Translations under genes and position numbers: made by a program
Assembly (NCBI RefSeq): GCF_001315105.1
Contig: NZ_BAZR01000010.1
Coordinates: forward strand, 1 to 64,000
Direction: 5' to 3'
Length of the DNA stretch: 64,000 nt
Origin: Paenibacillus sp. JCM 10914
GTDB lineage: Bacteria > Bacillota > Bacilli > Paenibacillales > Paenibacillaceae
Part shown: one piece after another, positions 9,414 to 18,419 of the stretch
How positions within the stretch are numbered: the first letter of the stretch is position 1
Layout of the letters: each line of letters starts with the position of its first letter
The notes under the pieces: generated by a model
The model's database searches: none
What the model was told of the DNA's origin: nothing
What the model saw: the letters and a program-made list of their open reading frames with translations, nothing else

Positions 9414-9553
9414 GAGAAAATAAAGTAATAGACTAGATCTGCTGGTTGCCAAGTGATTTTTCAAATACCGTCAGTGTCCGAGAAATAAGGTTTAGACTAA
9501 CCCAAATATAAAAACAGCGGTAAGCCTTGGACGAGAAAATAAAGTCCTAGACT
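9414..9553. repeat. Three short direct repeats in a gene-free stretch
   Basis: The interval 9315-9607 has no gene. It holds three related ~20-nt units: GAGAAAATAAAGTAATAGACT (positions 9414-9434), a shorter variant at 9480-9498 and another at 9533-9553, with consensus GAGAAAATAAAGTNNTAGAC. The third lies in the loop of a weak inverted repeat (AAACAGCG ... CGCTGTTT, 9512-9563). No function is recognised. Confidence 0.5.
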
Positions 9554-9607
9554 GCGCTGTTTATTAAGCAAACGTTAAGCATGTATACATCTGTCGTAAA
9601 AGGACAG

Positions 9608-9990
9608 TTACTTTTGCACAATCTGAATAAGGTTGCCGCATGTATCGTCAAAAACAGCTATGGTGAGTTCGCCCATTTTTGTCGCTCCATAGTAAACTTT
9701 ACGCCGTGTCCCAATAATCGTTTGTACTCGTTATCAATATCTTCAACGTTAAACATTGTTGCTGGGATGCCATCCGCCGATATCTTCTTTTGAAACTCTT
9801 TGGCGGCAGGATGGTCATTCGGTTCAAGTAAAAGCTCGGTACCGTCTTGCTCATCGGGAGAAACAAGCGCTATCCACCTAAATTCTCCGACGGGAACATC
9901 ATGCTTTTTTACAAAGCCCAGTGTTTCTGTATAAAACTCCAATGCTTTATCTTGATCTTGAACGAATATACTGGTAACAATGATTTTCAT
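9608..9990 (-). pseudogene. VOC (glyoxalase-fold) family protein, one-base frameshift
   Basis: Repaired length about 127 residues; a single glyoxalase/bleomycin-resistance-type domain starting MKIIVTSIFVQDQDKALEFY with the typical TLGF turn, ELLLEPNDHPA and a C-terminal MGELTIAVFDDTCGNLIQIV. The frame breaks in the T5 run at 9676-9680 (A5 on the coding strand); one extra base restores the tail. AGGAGGCATTT precedes the ATG on this strand. It lies downstream of an ArsR-type regulator on the same strand, a pairing common for VOC genes of unknown substrate. Metal-binding or sequestration role cannot be assigned. Confidence 0.85.
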
Positions 9991-10082
9991 AAATGCCTCC
10001 TTTAATATTTGCGACGTTCGTGCTCTGTTAACATTGGCTCCAAACAGAAAAACATACATTCATCAGAACTTATTAATAAAAA

Positions 10083-10361
10083 TTATTCTATCCATCGTTT
10101 CAGCAAATTTTTAAGTGGTTCGTTGTTGAATATAACCACTCGATATTTCCCCCGTTTTTCAGATTTTACGAGCCCTGCATCTTCCAATGTTGTAAGATGT
10201 TTAGCTATCGCTTGTCGTGAAATGGTGAGGTGGTGCTTCATAATGAGACGGGTCGTAAGTTCATACAACGTCAGCTCGTTGCGTTCGGATAGTTCGTCTA
10301 ATATAAGCCGCCGAGTCGAGTCACCAAGTGCATTGAATATAGCGTCTTTGTCCCAATTCAT
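10083..10361 (-). CDS. ArsR/SmtB-family transcriptional regulator
   Basis: 92 residues from the ATG at 10361 (MNWDKDAIFNALGDSTRRLI). It is a single winged helix: RLILDELSERNELTLYELTTR, recognition helix region TISRQAIAKHLTTLEDAGLV, and a wing KRGKYRVVIFN. No metal-site cysteines are visible, so it is probably not a metal sensor. Upstream start codons are rejected because the preceding sequence is unlike the family. It lies 92 nt upstream of the VOC gene at 9990 on the same strand and probably controls it. Confidence 0.85.
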   Translation of the reverse strand: MNWDKDAIFNALGDSTRRLILDELSERNELTLYELTTRLIMKHHLTISRQAIAKHLTTLEDAGLVKSEKRGKYRVVIFNNEPLKNLLKRWIE

Positions 10362-10694
10362 ATATTGATTATATGCAACTCTGAGGTTGCTTGTCAAGAT
10401 AAGAAACCCTGATGTTACTTGTAATTGGCTATTCCTTGACCTAAAGCAACATACAGTCCCGGTTGCCGTACTGGGACGGATTATGGATCCCATGTTTTCG
10501 ATTCGGTATGATCTTACTTTGAAACAATCGCTTTTGGATTTCTATAAATTGAATCTAGCAGCGAAGGGCATTAGATATTTATTTTGATTTGTTAGCTGCT
10601 TTTCACCTGTCGTTTGGTAGGCAATTGATTCCCGAAAATCGTTGGGTCATATAAGCGTGTTTATGTGAGATCTGCAGAACAGGGGGATGATGGA
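10362..10694. other. Gene-free stretch
   Basis: No convincing gene. A small stem (GTCCC ... GGGAC) lies at about 10457-10474. The strand-divergent promoters of the ArsR gene (left) and the ECF sigma operon (right) should be here, but no strong consensus is seen. Confidence 0.5.
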
Positions 10695-11654
10695 ATGGAC
10701 ATTAATGATAGGGAGTTCGCGCCCATTGAAGAGTTTCGGTCAGAATTAACCGCATACTGTTATAGGATGTTAGGGTCCATCTTCGAAGCGGACGATGCCG
10801 TTCAGGACACCTTATTGCGTGCATGGCAGAGTTGGGATAAGTTTCGGCAGGAATCCTCGCGCAGACACTGGATGTATAGAATTGCGACCAACGTATGCTT
10901 GGATAGACTGAGGACCGCGAAGCGACGTGCCCTTTCCATGAACCTGTCAGAACCCGCCTCGCTCATCGTGGAACCTAGCGACACATTGCCACATTCCGCG
11001 TGGATCTGGCCGGCACCTGATATTTTTTCGGCGAATCCAGCGGAATGGGTCGTTCAAAAGAATACGATTCGATTGGCGTTTATTGCAATACTGCAAACCT
11101 TGCCTCCTCGTCAACGCGCCGTGTTCATTATGCGTGATGTCTTTAGCTGGTCTGCCCAGGAGATTGGCGATGCGATGGGGATGACTGCAACTGCAGTCAA
11201 CAGTGCGTTACAACGGGCTCGAGCGATCATGCATCGCACCAATCTGCAATCGGATACACTGCGTGATACAGACAGTACCATCGACAGCGAACTGCTTGAC
11301 CGTTATGTTGAGGCTTTTGAAAAATACGACATTGAGGCGCTCCTGGCCTTGTTCCACGAAAAGGCAAGCTTATCGATGCCGCCTTTTGCCATGTGGGTTC
11401 GCGAACGCGACAACCTCGCTTCATTCTATGAAGCGACAAGGAGTCATTGCTTTGGATCCAAGCTGCTTCCCATCAAAGTCAGCGGACAAAGCCCTGCTTA
11501 TGCACAATATTTCCCTGCTGGAGCCGAAGGGGATTTGAAACCGTGGGGCATCCATGTACTTGAAATTCAAGGTGGAAAAATCGCTCATATCCATACATTT
11601 ATCGATTCTGCTCTGTATTCCCGGTTTGGTCTCCCCTCACATTTGAAAAAATAG
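10695..11654 (+). CDS. ECF sigma factor with C-terminal SnoaL-like domain
   Basis: 319 residues. Region 2 (FRSELTAYCYRMLGSIFEAD with DDAVQDTLLRAW) and region 4 (LPPRQRAVFIMRDVFSWSAQ then EIGDAMGMTATAVNSALQRA) form an ECF-type sigma-70. A C-terminal ~120-residue NTF2/SnoaL-like domain begins near LLDRYVEAFEKYDIEALLAL. Such fused factors (the TIGR02960-like group) usually lack a separate anti-sigma factor, the extra domain being regulatory (family knowledge). Start at 10695 (MDINDREF), with AGGGGGATG upstream. It heads a plus-strand run with a VOC protein and an alpha/beta hydrolase, which it may control. Confidence 0.88.
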   Translation: MDINDREFAPIEEFRSELTAYCYRMLGSIFEADDAVQDTLLRAWQSWDKFRQESSRRHWMYRIATNVCLDRLRTAKRRALSMNLSEPASLIVEPSDTLPHSAWIWPAPDIFSANPAEWVVQKNTIRLAFIAILQTLPPRQRAVFIMRDVFSWSAQEIGDAMGMTATAVNSALQRARAIMHRTNLQSDTLRDTDSTIDSELLDRYVEAFEKYDIEALLALFHEKASLSMPPFAMWVRERDNLASFYEATRSHCFGSKLLPIKVSGQSPAYAQYFPAGAEGDLKPWGIHVLEIQGGKIAHIHTFIDSALYSRFGLPSHLKK

Positions 11655-11764
11655 CTGCATGTATTTTTTTGAGGAAGGACCGATGAATTTGGAACCGCTT
11701 GTTCGTCTATATCTATAGAAGTAGCTGTAAGCATTTCAAACAAACGACGAAGGAGAAGGTCACT

Positions 11765-12145
11765 ATGTTTCTAAATAATTATTCTTACAGCAGCTTTGGG
11801 GTAGACGACATCGCCAAGGCTGCCATTTTCTATGGAAATACGCTCGGACTCAAGGTTGAAGAGGATGGTTTTGGCTTTAAGCTGTCGCTTAATGGCACCG
11901 AAGTGTATGTTATGCCAATGGGTCCCCATTACCAGCCAGCCGCTTATCATGTGTTAAACTTCGATGTCAGCAATATTGAACAAGCTGTTGCCGACCTCAG
12001 GCAGCAAGGTATCGCCATAGAAGTCATTGCCGGAATGGAGCATGATGAACTTGGGATTATGCGAGGCAAAGCTGCGGGTACAGGCCCAGATATGGCCATT
12101 TTTAAGGATCCGTCGGGCAACATGTTGGCGGTTATAGAAGAGTAA
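11765..12145 (+). CDS. VOC (glyoxalase-fold) family protein
   Basis: 126 residues; one glyoxalase-fold domain (SYSSFGVDDIAKAAIFYGNT, LGLKVEEDGFGFKLSLNGTE, YHVLNFDVSNIEQAV, and a C-terminal MAIFKDPSGNMLAVIEE typical of the fold's last strand). Closest in style to YdeN/PhnB-like extradiol-dioxygenase relatives of unknown substrate. AAGGAGAAGG precedes the ATG at 11765. It sits between the ECF sigma gene and the hydrolase, all in one direction with short gaps. Confidence 0.88.
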   Translation: MFLNNYSYSSFGVDDIAKAAIFYGNTLGLKVEEDGFGFKLSLNGTEVYVMPMGPHYQPAAYHVLNFDVSNIEQAVADLRQQGIAIEVIAGMEHDELGIMRGKAAGTGPDMAIFKDPSGNMLAVIEE

Positions 12146-12181
12146 AGCTTATGCGAATCGAGCAATAAAGAAGGAGGCAGC

Positions 12182-12962
12182 ATGAAAACAACCCAATCCA
12201 AAGATGGAACTCCCTTAGCGTACGATGTCTACGGCAGCGGGCCTGCGCTCATATACATTACGGGAGCTAGCTGCTATCGCTCATTTAAGCCGGTAGTACA
12301 GGATGCCAAGGTATTTGCCGCTGCATTCACCGTTTATACCTATGACCGCCGTGGACGCGGTGATAGTGGCAACACGCTGCCTTATTCTATGGAGCGTGAA
12401 ATTGAAGATATCGAAGCGATGATCGATGCAGCCGGCGGCAGAGCTTATTTATATGGCCATTCTTCAGGTGCCGTGCTGGCACTTGAGGCTGCTCTGCGGC
12501 TTGGCGGCAAAATACAAAAGGTAGTGATGTATGATGCCTCCTATGTGCACGATGAACAAGAAAAGGCCGAATATCAACAGTTAAGCCAAACCATACACAA
12601 ACTTCTCGATCATGGCAAAAACGCCAAAGCCATGAGCACCTTCTTGAAGGGGATTGGCATGCCCAAAGCATTTGTGCTGCTATTGCCGCTATTTCCTGGC
12701 TGGCGAACGATGAAAGCTCTGTCCCCAACCCTGGCTTATGACATCACGCTAACTCAGGACATGCCGCCAGTTGAACGAGCCACTCAAGTTTCTATACCGA
12801 CGCAAATCATTGTTGGCGAAAAAGTCCAGCTCCATCCATGATGTCGGCCGCCAACTCATGGAGGCCATTCCCGACGCAACGTTCACACAGCTTGCAGGGC
12901 AAGACCATATGGTGAACGCCAAAAGCCTGCTGCCCCTGCTTTCGGGCTTTCTCAAATCATAA
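12182..12962 (+). pseudogene. Alpha/beta hydrolase, one-base frameshift
   Basis: Repaired length about 259 residues. Alpha/beta-hydrolase fold: LAYDVYGSGPALIYITGASC (oxyanion region), YDRRGRGDSGNTLPYSMERE, nucleophile elbow YGHSSGAVLALEAA (catalytic Ser), and a C-terminal LAGQDHMVNAKSLLPLLSGF with the catalytic His. The frame breaks in the A5 run at 12819-12823; removing one A joins IVGEK to SSSIHDVGRQL. AAGAAGGAGG precedes the ATG. Last gene of the ECF sigma-VOC-hydrolase set. Confidence 0.85.
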
Positions 12963-12996
12963 CTGACAAGGAAAAGAACAAAGGTATGGATCAGGT

Positions 12997-13069
12997 GCAC
13001 CTTCGGCTCCCGTGGGAGAGTGCATCGCTGGCGGCGATGAGGTCAGGGGTTCGATCGCCCTAGGCTCCA
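12997..13069 (+). pseudogene. tRNA-Ala-like decayed copy 1
   Basis: Aligns without gaps over 73 nt with the intact tRNA-Ala at 9209. The last 48 positions differ at only two sites; anticodon GGC is retained. The 5' acceptor strand (GCACCTT) no longer pairs well with AGGCTCC (two C-C mismatches), and the T stem has a G-G mismatch (AGGGG/GCCCT). Probably not a functional tRNA. It is followed by the same hairpin as copy 2 at 15165. Confidence 0.85.
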
Positions 13070-13081
13070 CTATAATTTTAA

Positions 13082-13115
13082 GCGCACACTCATTATTAGA
13101 GTGTGCGCGTTTTTT
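13082..13115 (+). terminator. Hairpin following tRNA-like copy 1
   Basis: GCGCACACTC - ATTATTA - GAGTGTGCGC then GTTTTTT. A perfect ten-pair stem with T run; the same sequence recurs at 15250-15283 and, with one change, at 18884-18918. Confidence 0.85.
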
Positions 13116-13135
13116 CTGTGTTCCAGCATGGTACT

Positions 13136-13490
13136 AACCAGGTTATACGCTTTTTGATTCAACATAATACTGAAAGGTATGTTGCTTAGTACAAGCGAAG
13201 CAAACTCTTTGCTGAAGATGTGCATGGCCTTTTTTAAAATGGCGATTTCTTTTTTTAGATCGTCAATTTCACGCTTTTGATCGTCGATGACCTCGGTTTG
13301 CTGGCGAACCATTTCCATTTGGTTCACGGGCTCATGTTCAAATTCCCGGTACTTGCCGACCCAGTTGCGAAGCGTGCCTAGATTAATATTTAAATCATCA
13401 GCGAACTGGACGATCGATTTGGACTGCTTGAACATATTTTACAGCTTCACATTTAAACGTTTCATTGTAATGTTGTCTGGACTCGTTCAT
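13136..13490 (-). pseudogene. IS3-family transposase OrfA remnant
   Basis: From the ATG at 13490 the frame reads MNESRQHYNETFKCEAVK, the N-terminus of an IS3-type OrfA, then breaks near 13436-13442 (A/T run). In the next frame come the helix-turn-helix FKQSKSIVQFADDLNINLGT and LRNWVGKYREFE, and a coiled coil (EVIDDQKREIDDLKKEIAIL) ending KKAMHIFSKE. No OrfB catalytic (DDE) gene follows, so this is a dead fragment; the frame runs on to 13070 only by chance. A TAGTAGACACTTCTTAG-like stretch upstream on this strand (about 13535-13551) may be the old IS end. Confidence 0.75.
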
Positions 13491-13650
13491 TTTCGCGACC
13501 TCTTTAGTCGTAGTATACTTATTTTCAAATGTAAACTAAGAAGTGTCTACTATTTATTCTAGCTGCAGTCCGCATCGCTAAAGCGCCGGGAACGCCGAAA
13601 TTGTGAGTCGTAAGGATGTATCGCATCGCTGCTACAGCAGCACATAACGC

Positions 13651-13694
13651 GAACGGCGTGCGTATGGGATCTCTTCCCATAGGCACGCCGTTCC
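13651..13694. terminator. Terminator downstream of DUF418 gene
   Basis: GAACGGCGTGC ... TATGGGA - TCTC - TTCCCATA ... GCACGCCGTTC: a long near-perfect stem placed just after the stop of the minus-strand gene at 13705. The T run is weak on both sides. Confidence 0.6.
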
Positions 13695-13704
13695 TCTTGA
13701 AAAG

Positions 13705-14874
13705 TCAGCCTCCCGCCTGCCCTTTCACGGAGCCGCTGCGGTAAACTAACCTACGCAGCAAGACGTCCAGCGGACCGCGTTGATTCCGCTTTTCCAAATA
13801 AGTTGCAAACAACACCGATACCCCCCATGCGCCTATGGCAACGAGCGCCGCACCCGCGCTGTGAATCTTCCCGCCCAATCCGAACAGCGGCTCTGACAGC
13901 ACGACAGCGATCAGCGTGGATTGCAGCACGTAACACGTCAGCGATCGTTTGCCGGCCGCTGCGAGCATTCGAGCCACGACGCCCGGATTCCGCTGAATGC
14001 GGATGCTGATCAGCCCGAAGACGGCCGCATAGCCGATCCCGCCGAACATGCCGGTGAGGACTTGCACCCCGAACATCAATCCGCTTATCTCGACACCCGG
14101 CGCCCACCATCCAATCTCCGTCAGTGTGATGGGTAAGGCGCCCGCGACGGAAATGGGGATTCCGATGAAAGCCACCTTTTTCAACAATGACACATGACTT
14201 TCCGGTTTGAACAAAATGCCGCGCCGCCCGGCCCACATGCCAATGACGATAATGAGCAAAATTGGGAAGAGCACCAAACTGAACAAAATAGCAAAGGGAT
14301 AAGAGAAAATGCGTTCGATCAAGCCCGCAATGGAATAATCCGGAACGGGTGCCATAACGTCGTTCGTAACCATGAAGATGCCGAGAACCCAGGCGGTCAG
14401 CACCAAGATCGGCGCCATAATCAGAACGGCTTTCTTAAGTGCGCGGTCTTGCCGGAACAGAAGCCAGCCCAGCAGCAAGGTGGCGATGCCGTAAGGGCCA
14501 AGAATTTCGCCGCCGTAGACGAGAACGCCGTGAACAAAGCCGAATAACAACAGGAACAGCCCGCGCCTGCGAACCAAGCGGCGGATTTCCGGATCAGGCA
14601 AGCCCGCTGAACGTTGTCTAACCACGAGTGCGGCCATCCCGAAGCCGAACAAAACGGAAAACATCGGATAAGCCCGGCTGTCCAAAAACAAAAGGCTCAT
14701 CACATGCACAAACTTATCCGGCAAACCGCCTCCGGCGGGATGGGTGTACAGGCCGACTTCTACGTTGAACAAGTAAGTGGGAGCGTAAGCCATCGCAATA
14801 AGCAGTAACATAAAGCCTCTGGCCAAATCGGGAGCCAAGGATCGATTTTTGTCTGTTACAGGTGCTGGTTTCAT
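13705..14874 (-). CDS. DUF418 (YeiB-like) membrane protein
   Basis: 389-residue polytopic membrane protein with about nine or ten hydrophobic segments. The start APDLARGFMLLLIAMAYAPT, the segment FSVLFGFGMAAL and the C-terminal RSLTCYVLQSTLIAVVLSEP belong to the DUF418/YeiB family, related in topology to membrane acyltransferases; the substrate is unknown. AGGAGGGAAATGAT precedes the ATG. Its base composition looks more GC-rich than the neighbouring A+T-rich remnants, suggesting separate origin. It stands alone between two tRNA-like copies. Confidence 0.88.
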   Translation of the reverse strand: MKPAPVTDKNRSLAPDLARGFMLLLIAMAYAPTYLFNVEVGLYTHPAGGGLPDKFVHVMSLLFLDSRAYPMFSVLFGFGMAALVVRQRSAGLPDPEIRRLVRRRGLFLLLFGFVHGVLVYGGEILGPYGIATLLLGWLLFRQDRALKKAVLIMAPILVLTAWVLGIFMVTNDVMAPVPDYSIAGLIERIFSYPFAILFSLVLFPILLIIVIGMWAGRRGILFKPESHVSLLKKVAFIGIPISVAGALPITLTEIGWWAPGVEISGLMFGVQVLTGMFGGIGYAAVFGLISIRIQRNPGVVARMLAAAGKRSLTCYVLQSTLIAVVLSEPLFGLGGKIHSAGAALVAIGAWGVSVLFATYLEKRNQRGPLDVLLRRLVYRSGSVKGQAGG

Positions 14875-15164
14875 ATCATTTCCCTCCTATGTCGTATCTT
14901 ACCCCTAGCCTAGCAAACGCGAGGTATTGTTTCCTAGTGAAAAATGTCACGATATGCACGTGATTTCTTTCATGATCCTTTTGCATAGATTTCGGTATGC
15001 TTTTTTGGGGCTAACAGAATTATCTGAACTAAGTGGGTATTCTTACAATCGCTTAGAACCTCCTACATTCGACTTATTCTCCCTGTGATAACATAGTAAA
15101 AGGATTATCAAGTCGTCATATTTGTGCATCTTCCATTAGTAAGGAATTGCTCATGTTTTCAGGT

Positions 15165-15237
15165 GCAACTTCGGCTCACGCGGTAGAGCGCATCGCTGGC
15201 AGCGATGCGGTCAGGGGTTCGATCGCCCTAGGCTCCA
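15165..15237 (+). pseudogene. tRNA-Ala-like decayed copy 2
   Basis: 73-nt gapless match to tRNA-Ala 9209; the anticodon arm (CATCG-CTGGCAG-CGATG) is identical, while the 5' acceptor strand (GCAACTT) and D loop have decayed. It shares with copy 1 the T-stem change (GCCCT) and the 5' flank AGGTGCA, so both copies derive from one already altered ancestor rather than independently from the intact tRNA. Confidence 0.85.
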
Positions 15238-15249
15238 TTATAATTTTAA

Positions 15250-15283
15250 GCGCACACTCATTATTAGAGTGTGCGCGTTTTTT
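15250..15283 (+). terminator. Hairpin following tRNA-like copy 2
   Basis: GCGCACACTC - ATTATTA - GAGTGTGCGC then GTTTTTT, identical in stem and loop to the hairpin at 13082. Confidence 0.85.
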
Positions 15284-15306
15284 GCGTTTTCGGGAGGATA
15301 TGCTTA

Positions 15307-15620
15307 ATGAAACTTGTGAAGAAAATAGGTGATTTGTTTTGGGTGGATTTGAAGTCGTTAGATATTGAAAAGACTCAGCCATTGTACCGGGAATGGTTCG
15401 GCTGGTCATTTAGAAATGAAAATTGGGGTCATCGAAATCAAACGGTGATTTATTCCGGGTCGGAACGCGTCGTAGCTAGAGATTTCCATCCGCACTGTAG
15501 AAGAGCTGCCGATCAAAGGGGGTATCATTGTTGGCCATGACATCAGGATTGGAAGAGGTCTACCTGATCCTGATCGAAGGACATTTTTGGACTTTACAAT
15601 GGAAAAATCATGGTATATCA
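15307..15620 (+). pseudogene. VOC-family gene remnant (copy A)
   Basis: Starts MKLVKKIGDLFWVDLKSLDI followed by EKTQPLYREWFGW, the first strand and helix of a glyoxalase-fold protein; the frame is lost after about 45 residues. A further stretch in another frame (TVEELPIKGGIIVGHDI ... DPDRRTFLDF) resembles the end of the same fold. A GGGAGGAT site precedes the ATG. A second, independently decayed copy of the same gene lies at 18942, each immediately downstream of a tRNA-like copy and hairpin. Confidence 0.65.
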
Positions 15621-15742
15621 TACGATATATATTACATATTATATAACAAGTGATCTATATCATGCGTGACTTCTTCATCTGCTAATTACCTTTTCAGGTA
15701 GTAGAAAGAGGGTGAAGCGGTTCAATGGAGGGGAGCAGCGTA

Positions 15743-17743
15743 ATGAAGATAGTAAAGAAAGCGTTGAAAATGAGATTACTGTTAAGTGTGCTTGCAGGTA
15801 TCGTATTGTTTGCGAATGTTTCGAATGTACGTTATGTAAGTGCATTAACGGAAGAGGCTTCTGTTCAATCCTTGGAAGCAAAAGAGGTGGAGCAGTTTTT
15901 AGACGCCATTATGGAGGAGCAAATGGAATCGCATCATGTTCCGAATGCGACAGTTTCCGTCGTTGCAGACGGAGAAGTAATACTGGCGAAAGGCTATGGC
16001 TATGCCGATTTGGATAAGCGGGAGCCTGTGCACGCCGAGAGGACGCTTTTTCGAATCGGATCGACTTCAAAGCTTCTCACCTGGACGGCTGTCATGCAAC
16101 TGGTGGAGCAAGGGAAGCTTGATTTGGACACGGATGTGAATCAGTATATTGATTTTGAGATTCCTGCCGAGCTTGAATTTGCTTCGGGATCATCGCAGCC
16201 GACACCGATCACACTCAAGCATCTGATGAGTCATACTCCGGGGTTTGAAGACTTTTCATCCTTAATCTTTCAACTGAGGCAAGATCGGATGCCTTCGCTC
16301 GAAGAATACGTACGGGAGTACAGGCCAGCGCGTGTTTTTCCAGCTGGAGAATTGATCGCCTATTCGAATTACGGCACAGCATTAGCCGGTTATATCGTGG
16401 AGCAAGTGTCCGGGCTGCCTTTTGCCGAATATGTAGAAACTCATCTTTATGCGCCGCTGGACATGCGGCACAGCACATTCCGCCAGCCGCTGCCCAAACC
16501 TATAGCCGCGAAAATGGCCAAGGCGTACCGCTATGTTGATGGCGAATACCGGCAGGGTGAGTTTGAGTATATGCCCGAGCCCGCAGGCAGCATGAGCAGT
16601 TCGGCAGCGGATATGGCCCGATTTATGCTGGCCTTTTTGCAAGACGGTGAGTATAATGGACAGTCCATCCTTGAACCGGAAACGGCGAGAACGATGCTCA
16701 GTCCACTATTCAGCCACCATCCAAGCTTGAATGGGATGGCATACGGCTTTATCGAGGGAGAATTTAATGAGCGGTATGTGCTTCTGCATCCCGGCAGCAC
16801 GATGCTGTTTAACACAGCTCTATATTTGCTGCCCCAGGAAAGAACGGGGATTTTTATTTCTCATAGCGGAGGAAGCCATTTTATCAACAATGAAGTATTT
16901 CAAGCGTTCATGGATCAATACTTTCCTTCCAATGACACGGAATTCTTAGTTCCTCCCGATGGAATGCTGGAGCGTTCAGGCAAGTTTGTTGGCGAATATC
17001 AGCAAAACCGGAGATCATACACGACAGATGATAAACTCCTCAGCCTTGTCAACAATGTGATTCATGTTGCAGCTGATGAAGAAGGCTATCTACTGGTTAC
17101 TCTTTTAGGGGAGACGAATCGTTTTATTGAAATAGAGCCTGGTGTTTATTACAATTTGAGAGAAGGAAGAACACCGGATTTTACCGGCGACTTCCGGACT
17201 ATTGTGTTCGGCTCGGATTCGTTTGGAAAAACGATGCTGATGACGGATGGCCCCATGAGTTATTCCCAAGCGGTTTGGTATGAGGCGAGCACTTTTAATA
17301 TGATGCTAATCGCTTTGACTATCCTTTTTGTTATTGGTAGCCTGCTATATTGGGGAATCAAGGTTGTTGTGCAGAAAGTCCGTCTTATAAAAAACAAACC
17401 GACAAAAGTAAACGAGCAGCCAAACGCGGCGTCAGTTGGGAAATGGTTCGCGATCTTGTATGGACTGCTTGCGATTATTTTTATTCTGGAATTTATGCTG
17501 GCGGGAGCACCACATCCTGTCTATCAATTGCCGGCGATCGCCTATGGGGAAGCTCCTGCATGGAGTGCATGGACGAAATTCGTGCCTTATGCGATGGCGG
17601 TCATTGGATTAGGCACGATTATATTTGCCGCGCTTGCGTGGATGAGAGGTTATTGGCGGGTGCCAGGGCGCATTCATTATACATGCTTTGCCGGGGCAAC
17701 TCTGATCTTGTTGTGGGTCTTTAATTTCTGGAATGTGATTTAA
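15743..17743 (+). CDS. Serine hydrolase (class C beta-lactamase / PBP4*-like), secreted or membrane bound
   Basis: 666 residues from the ATG at 15743 (GGAGGGGAG upstream). Signal-like segment LLLSVLAGIVLFANVSNV, then a beta-lactamase-type serine hydrolase domain: SxxK at 107-110 (GSTSK), YSN at 207-209 and HPGST in the third motif position. A linker is followed by four hydrophobic segments in the C-terminal ~180 residues (FNMMLIALTILFVIGSLLYW and others). Such proteins are D-alanyl/D-amino-acid peptidase or esterase relatives acting outside the membrane; true beta-lactam hydrolysis is not implied. A TetR-type gene follows after 35 nt and may regulate it. Confidence 0.9.
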   Translation: MKIVKKALKMRLLLSVLAGIVLFANVSNVRYVSALTEEASVQSLEAKEVEQFLDAIMEEQMESHHVPNATVSVVADGEVILAKGYGYADLDKREPVHAERTLFRIGSTSKLLTWTAVMQLVEQGKLDLDTDVNQYIDFEIPAELEFASGSSQPTPITLKHLMSHTPGFEDFSSLIFQLRQDRMPSLEEYVREYRPARVFPAGELIAYSNYGTALAGYIVEQVSGLPFAEYVETHLYAPLDMRHSTFRQPLPKPIAAKMAKAYRYVDGEYRQGEFEYMPEPAGSMSSSAADMARFMLAFLQDGEYNGQSILEPETARTMLSPLFSHHPSLNGMAYGFIEGEFNERYVLLHPGSTMLFNTALYLLPQERTGIFISHSGGSHFINNEVFQAFMDQYFPSNDTEFLVPPDGMLERSGKFVGEYQQNRRSYTTDDKLLSLVNNVIHVAADEEGYLLVTLLGETNRFIEIEPGVYYNLREGRTPDFTGDFRTIVFGSDSFGKTMLMTDGPMSYSQAVWYEASTFNMMLIALTILFVIGSLLYWGIKVVVQKVRLIKNKPTKVNEQPNAASVGKWFAILYGLLAIIFILEFMLAGAPHPVYQLPAIAYGEAPAWSAWTKFVPYAMAVIGLGTIIFAALAWMRGYWRVPGRIHYTCFAGATLILLWVFNFWNVI

Positions 17744-17778
17744 ACTGGAATGTGATTAAAAAGGAAAGAAGGTTCAGC

Positions 17779-18354
17779 ATGCCGCCCAAGAAGAAGTTTT
17801 CGGAGGAACAAGTTGTAGATGCCGCTTTCAATGTGGCGAAAACCGAGGGAATAGACAATATTACGATCAGGAAAGTGGCGGAGTTGCTGGGTAGCTCCAT
17901 TGCACCAATCTATGTTAATTTTACGGATGTGGAAGAGCTCAAACGGGCTGTGATTAAAAAAGTAAGCCAACTGAGCCATCAATTGATCGCCGAACAAAAT
18001 ACGGGAAGTCCGTTCGGTGATATCGGAGCCGCGAGTTTGCAATTTGCTAAAGAGTATCCGGTATTAATCAGAGATTTTATCATGAAGCCGAACGAGTATT
18101 TACAGGATTACGATCAGTCAATGGGTGCAGAGCTTGTGAGCCATATGAAAACCGATCCGGAGCTGGAAGGCTTTACCGACGAGGAGCTCGCGATGATTTT
18201 ATTCAAGATGAGAGTTTTTCAAGTAGGATTGTCTATTATGGTTGCCAACGGTCTGCTCCCGCCAGAGATTGACTTGAAGAAAATGAATGAAATTTCGAAC
18301 AGCGCTGCTGAAGATGTTATAATCGGCACCCGATTCCGTAAAGAAGGGGGCTAG
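17779..18354 (+). CDS. TetR/AcrR-family transcriptional regulator
   Basis: 191 residues from the ATG at 17779 (AAGAAGG upstream). N-terminal TetR helix-turn-helix: EEQVVDAAFNVAKTEGIDNI, TIRKVAELLGSSIAPIYVNF, TDVEELKRAVIKKV. The C-terminal ligand domain is all helical and not assignable. It lies just after the serine hydrolase gene on the same strand, likely in the same transcript. Confidence 0.9.
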   Translation: MPPKKKFSEEQVVDAAFNVAKTEGIDNITIRKVAELLGSSIAPIYVNFTDVEELKRAVIKKVSQLSHQLIAEQNTGSPFGDIGAASLQFAKEYPVLIRDFIMKPNEYLQDYDQSMGAELVSHMKTDPELEGFTDEELAMILFKMRVFQVGLSIMVANGLLPPEIDLKKMNEISNSAAEDVIIGTRFRKEGG

Positions 18355-18419
18355 TTCAAGGATGGACGCCAGTCCCCTTCGCATCGAACGGAAGATAAAC
18401 GAATATGAAATGGCATAAT

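Noticed and set aside
12997..13069. Second functional tRNA-Ala
   Set aside because: Acceptor and T stems carry mismatches shared with a clearly dead copy at 15165.
15406..15621. Short minus-strand frame over the VOC remnant
   Set aside because: The plus strand shows readable VOC-like sequence; the reverse frame has no start signal.
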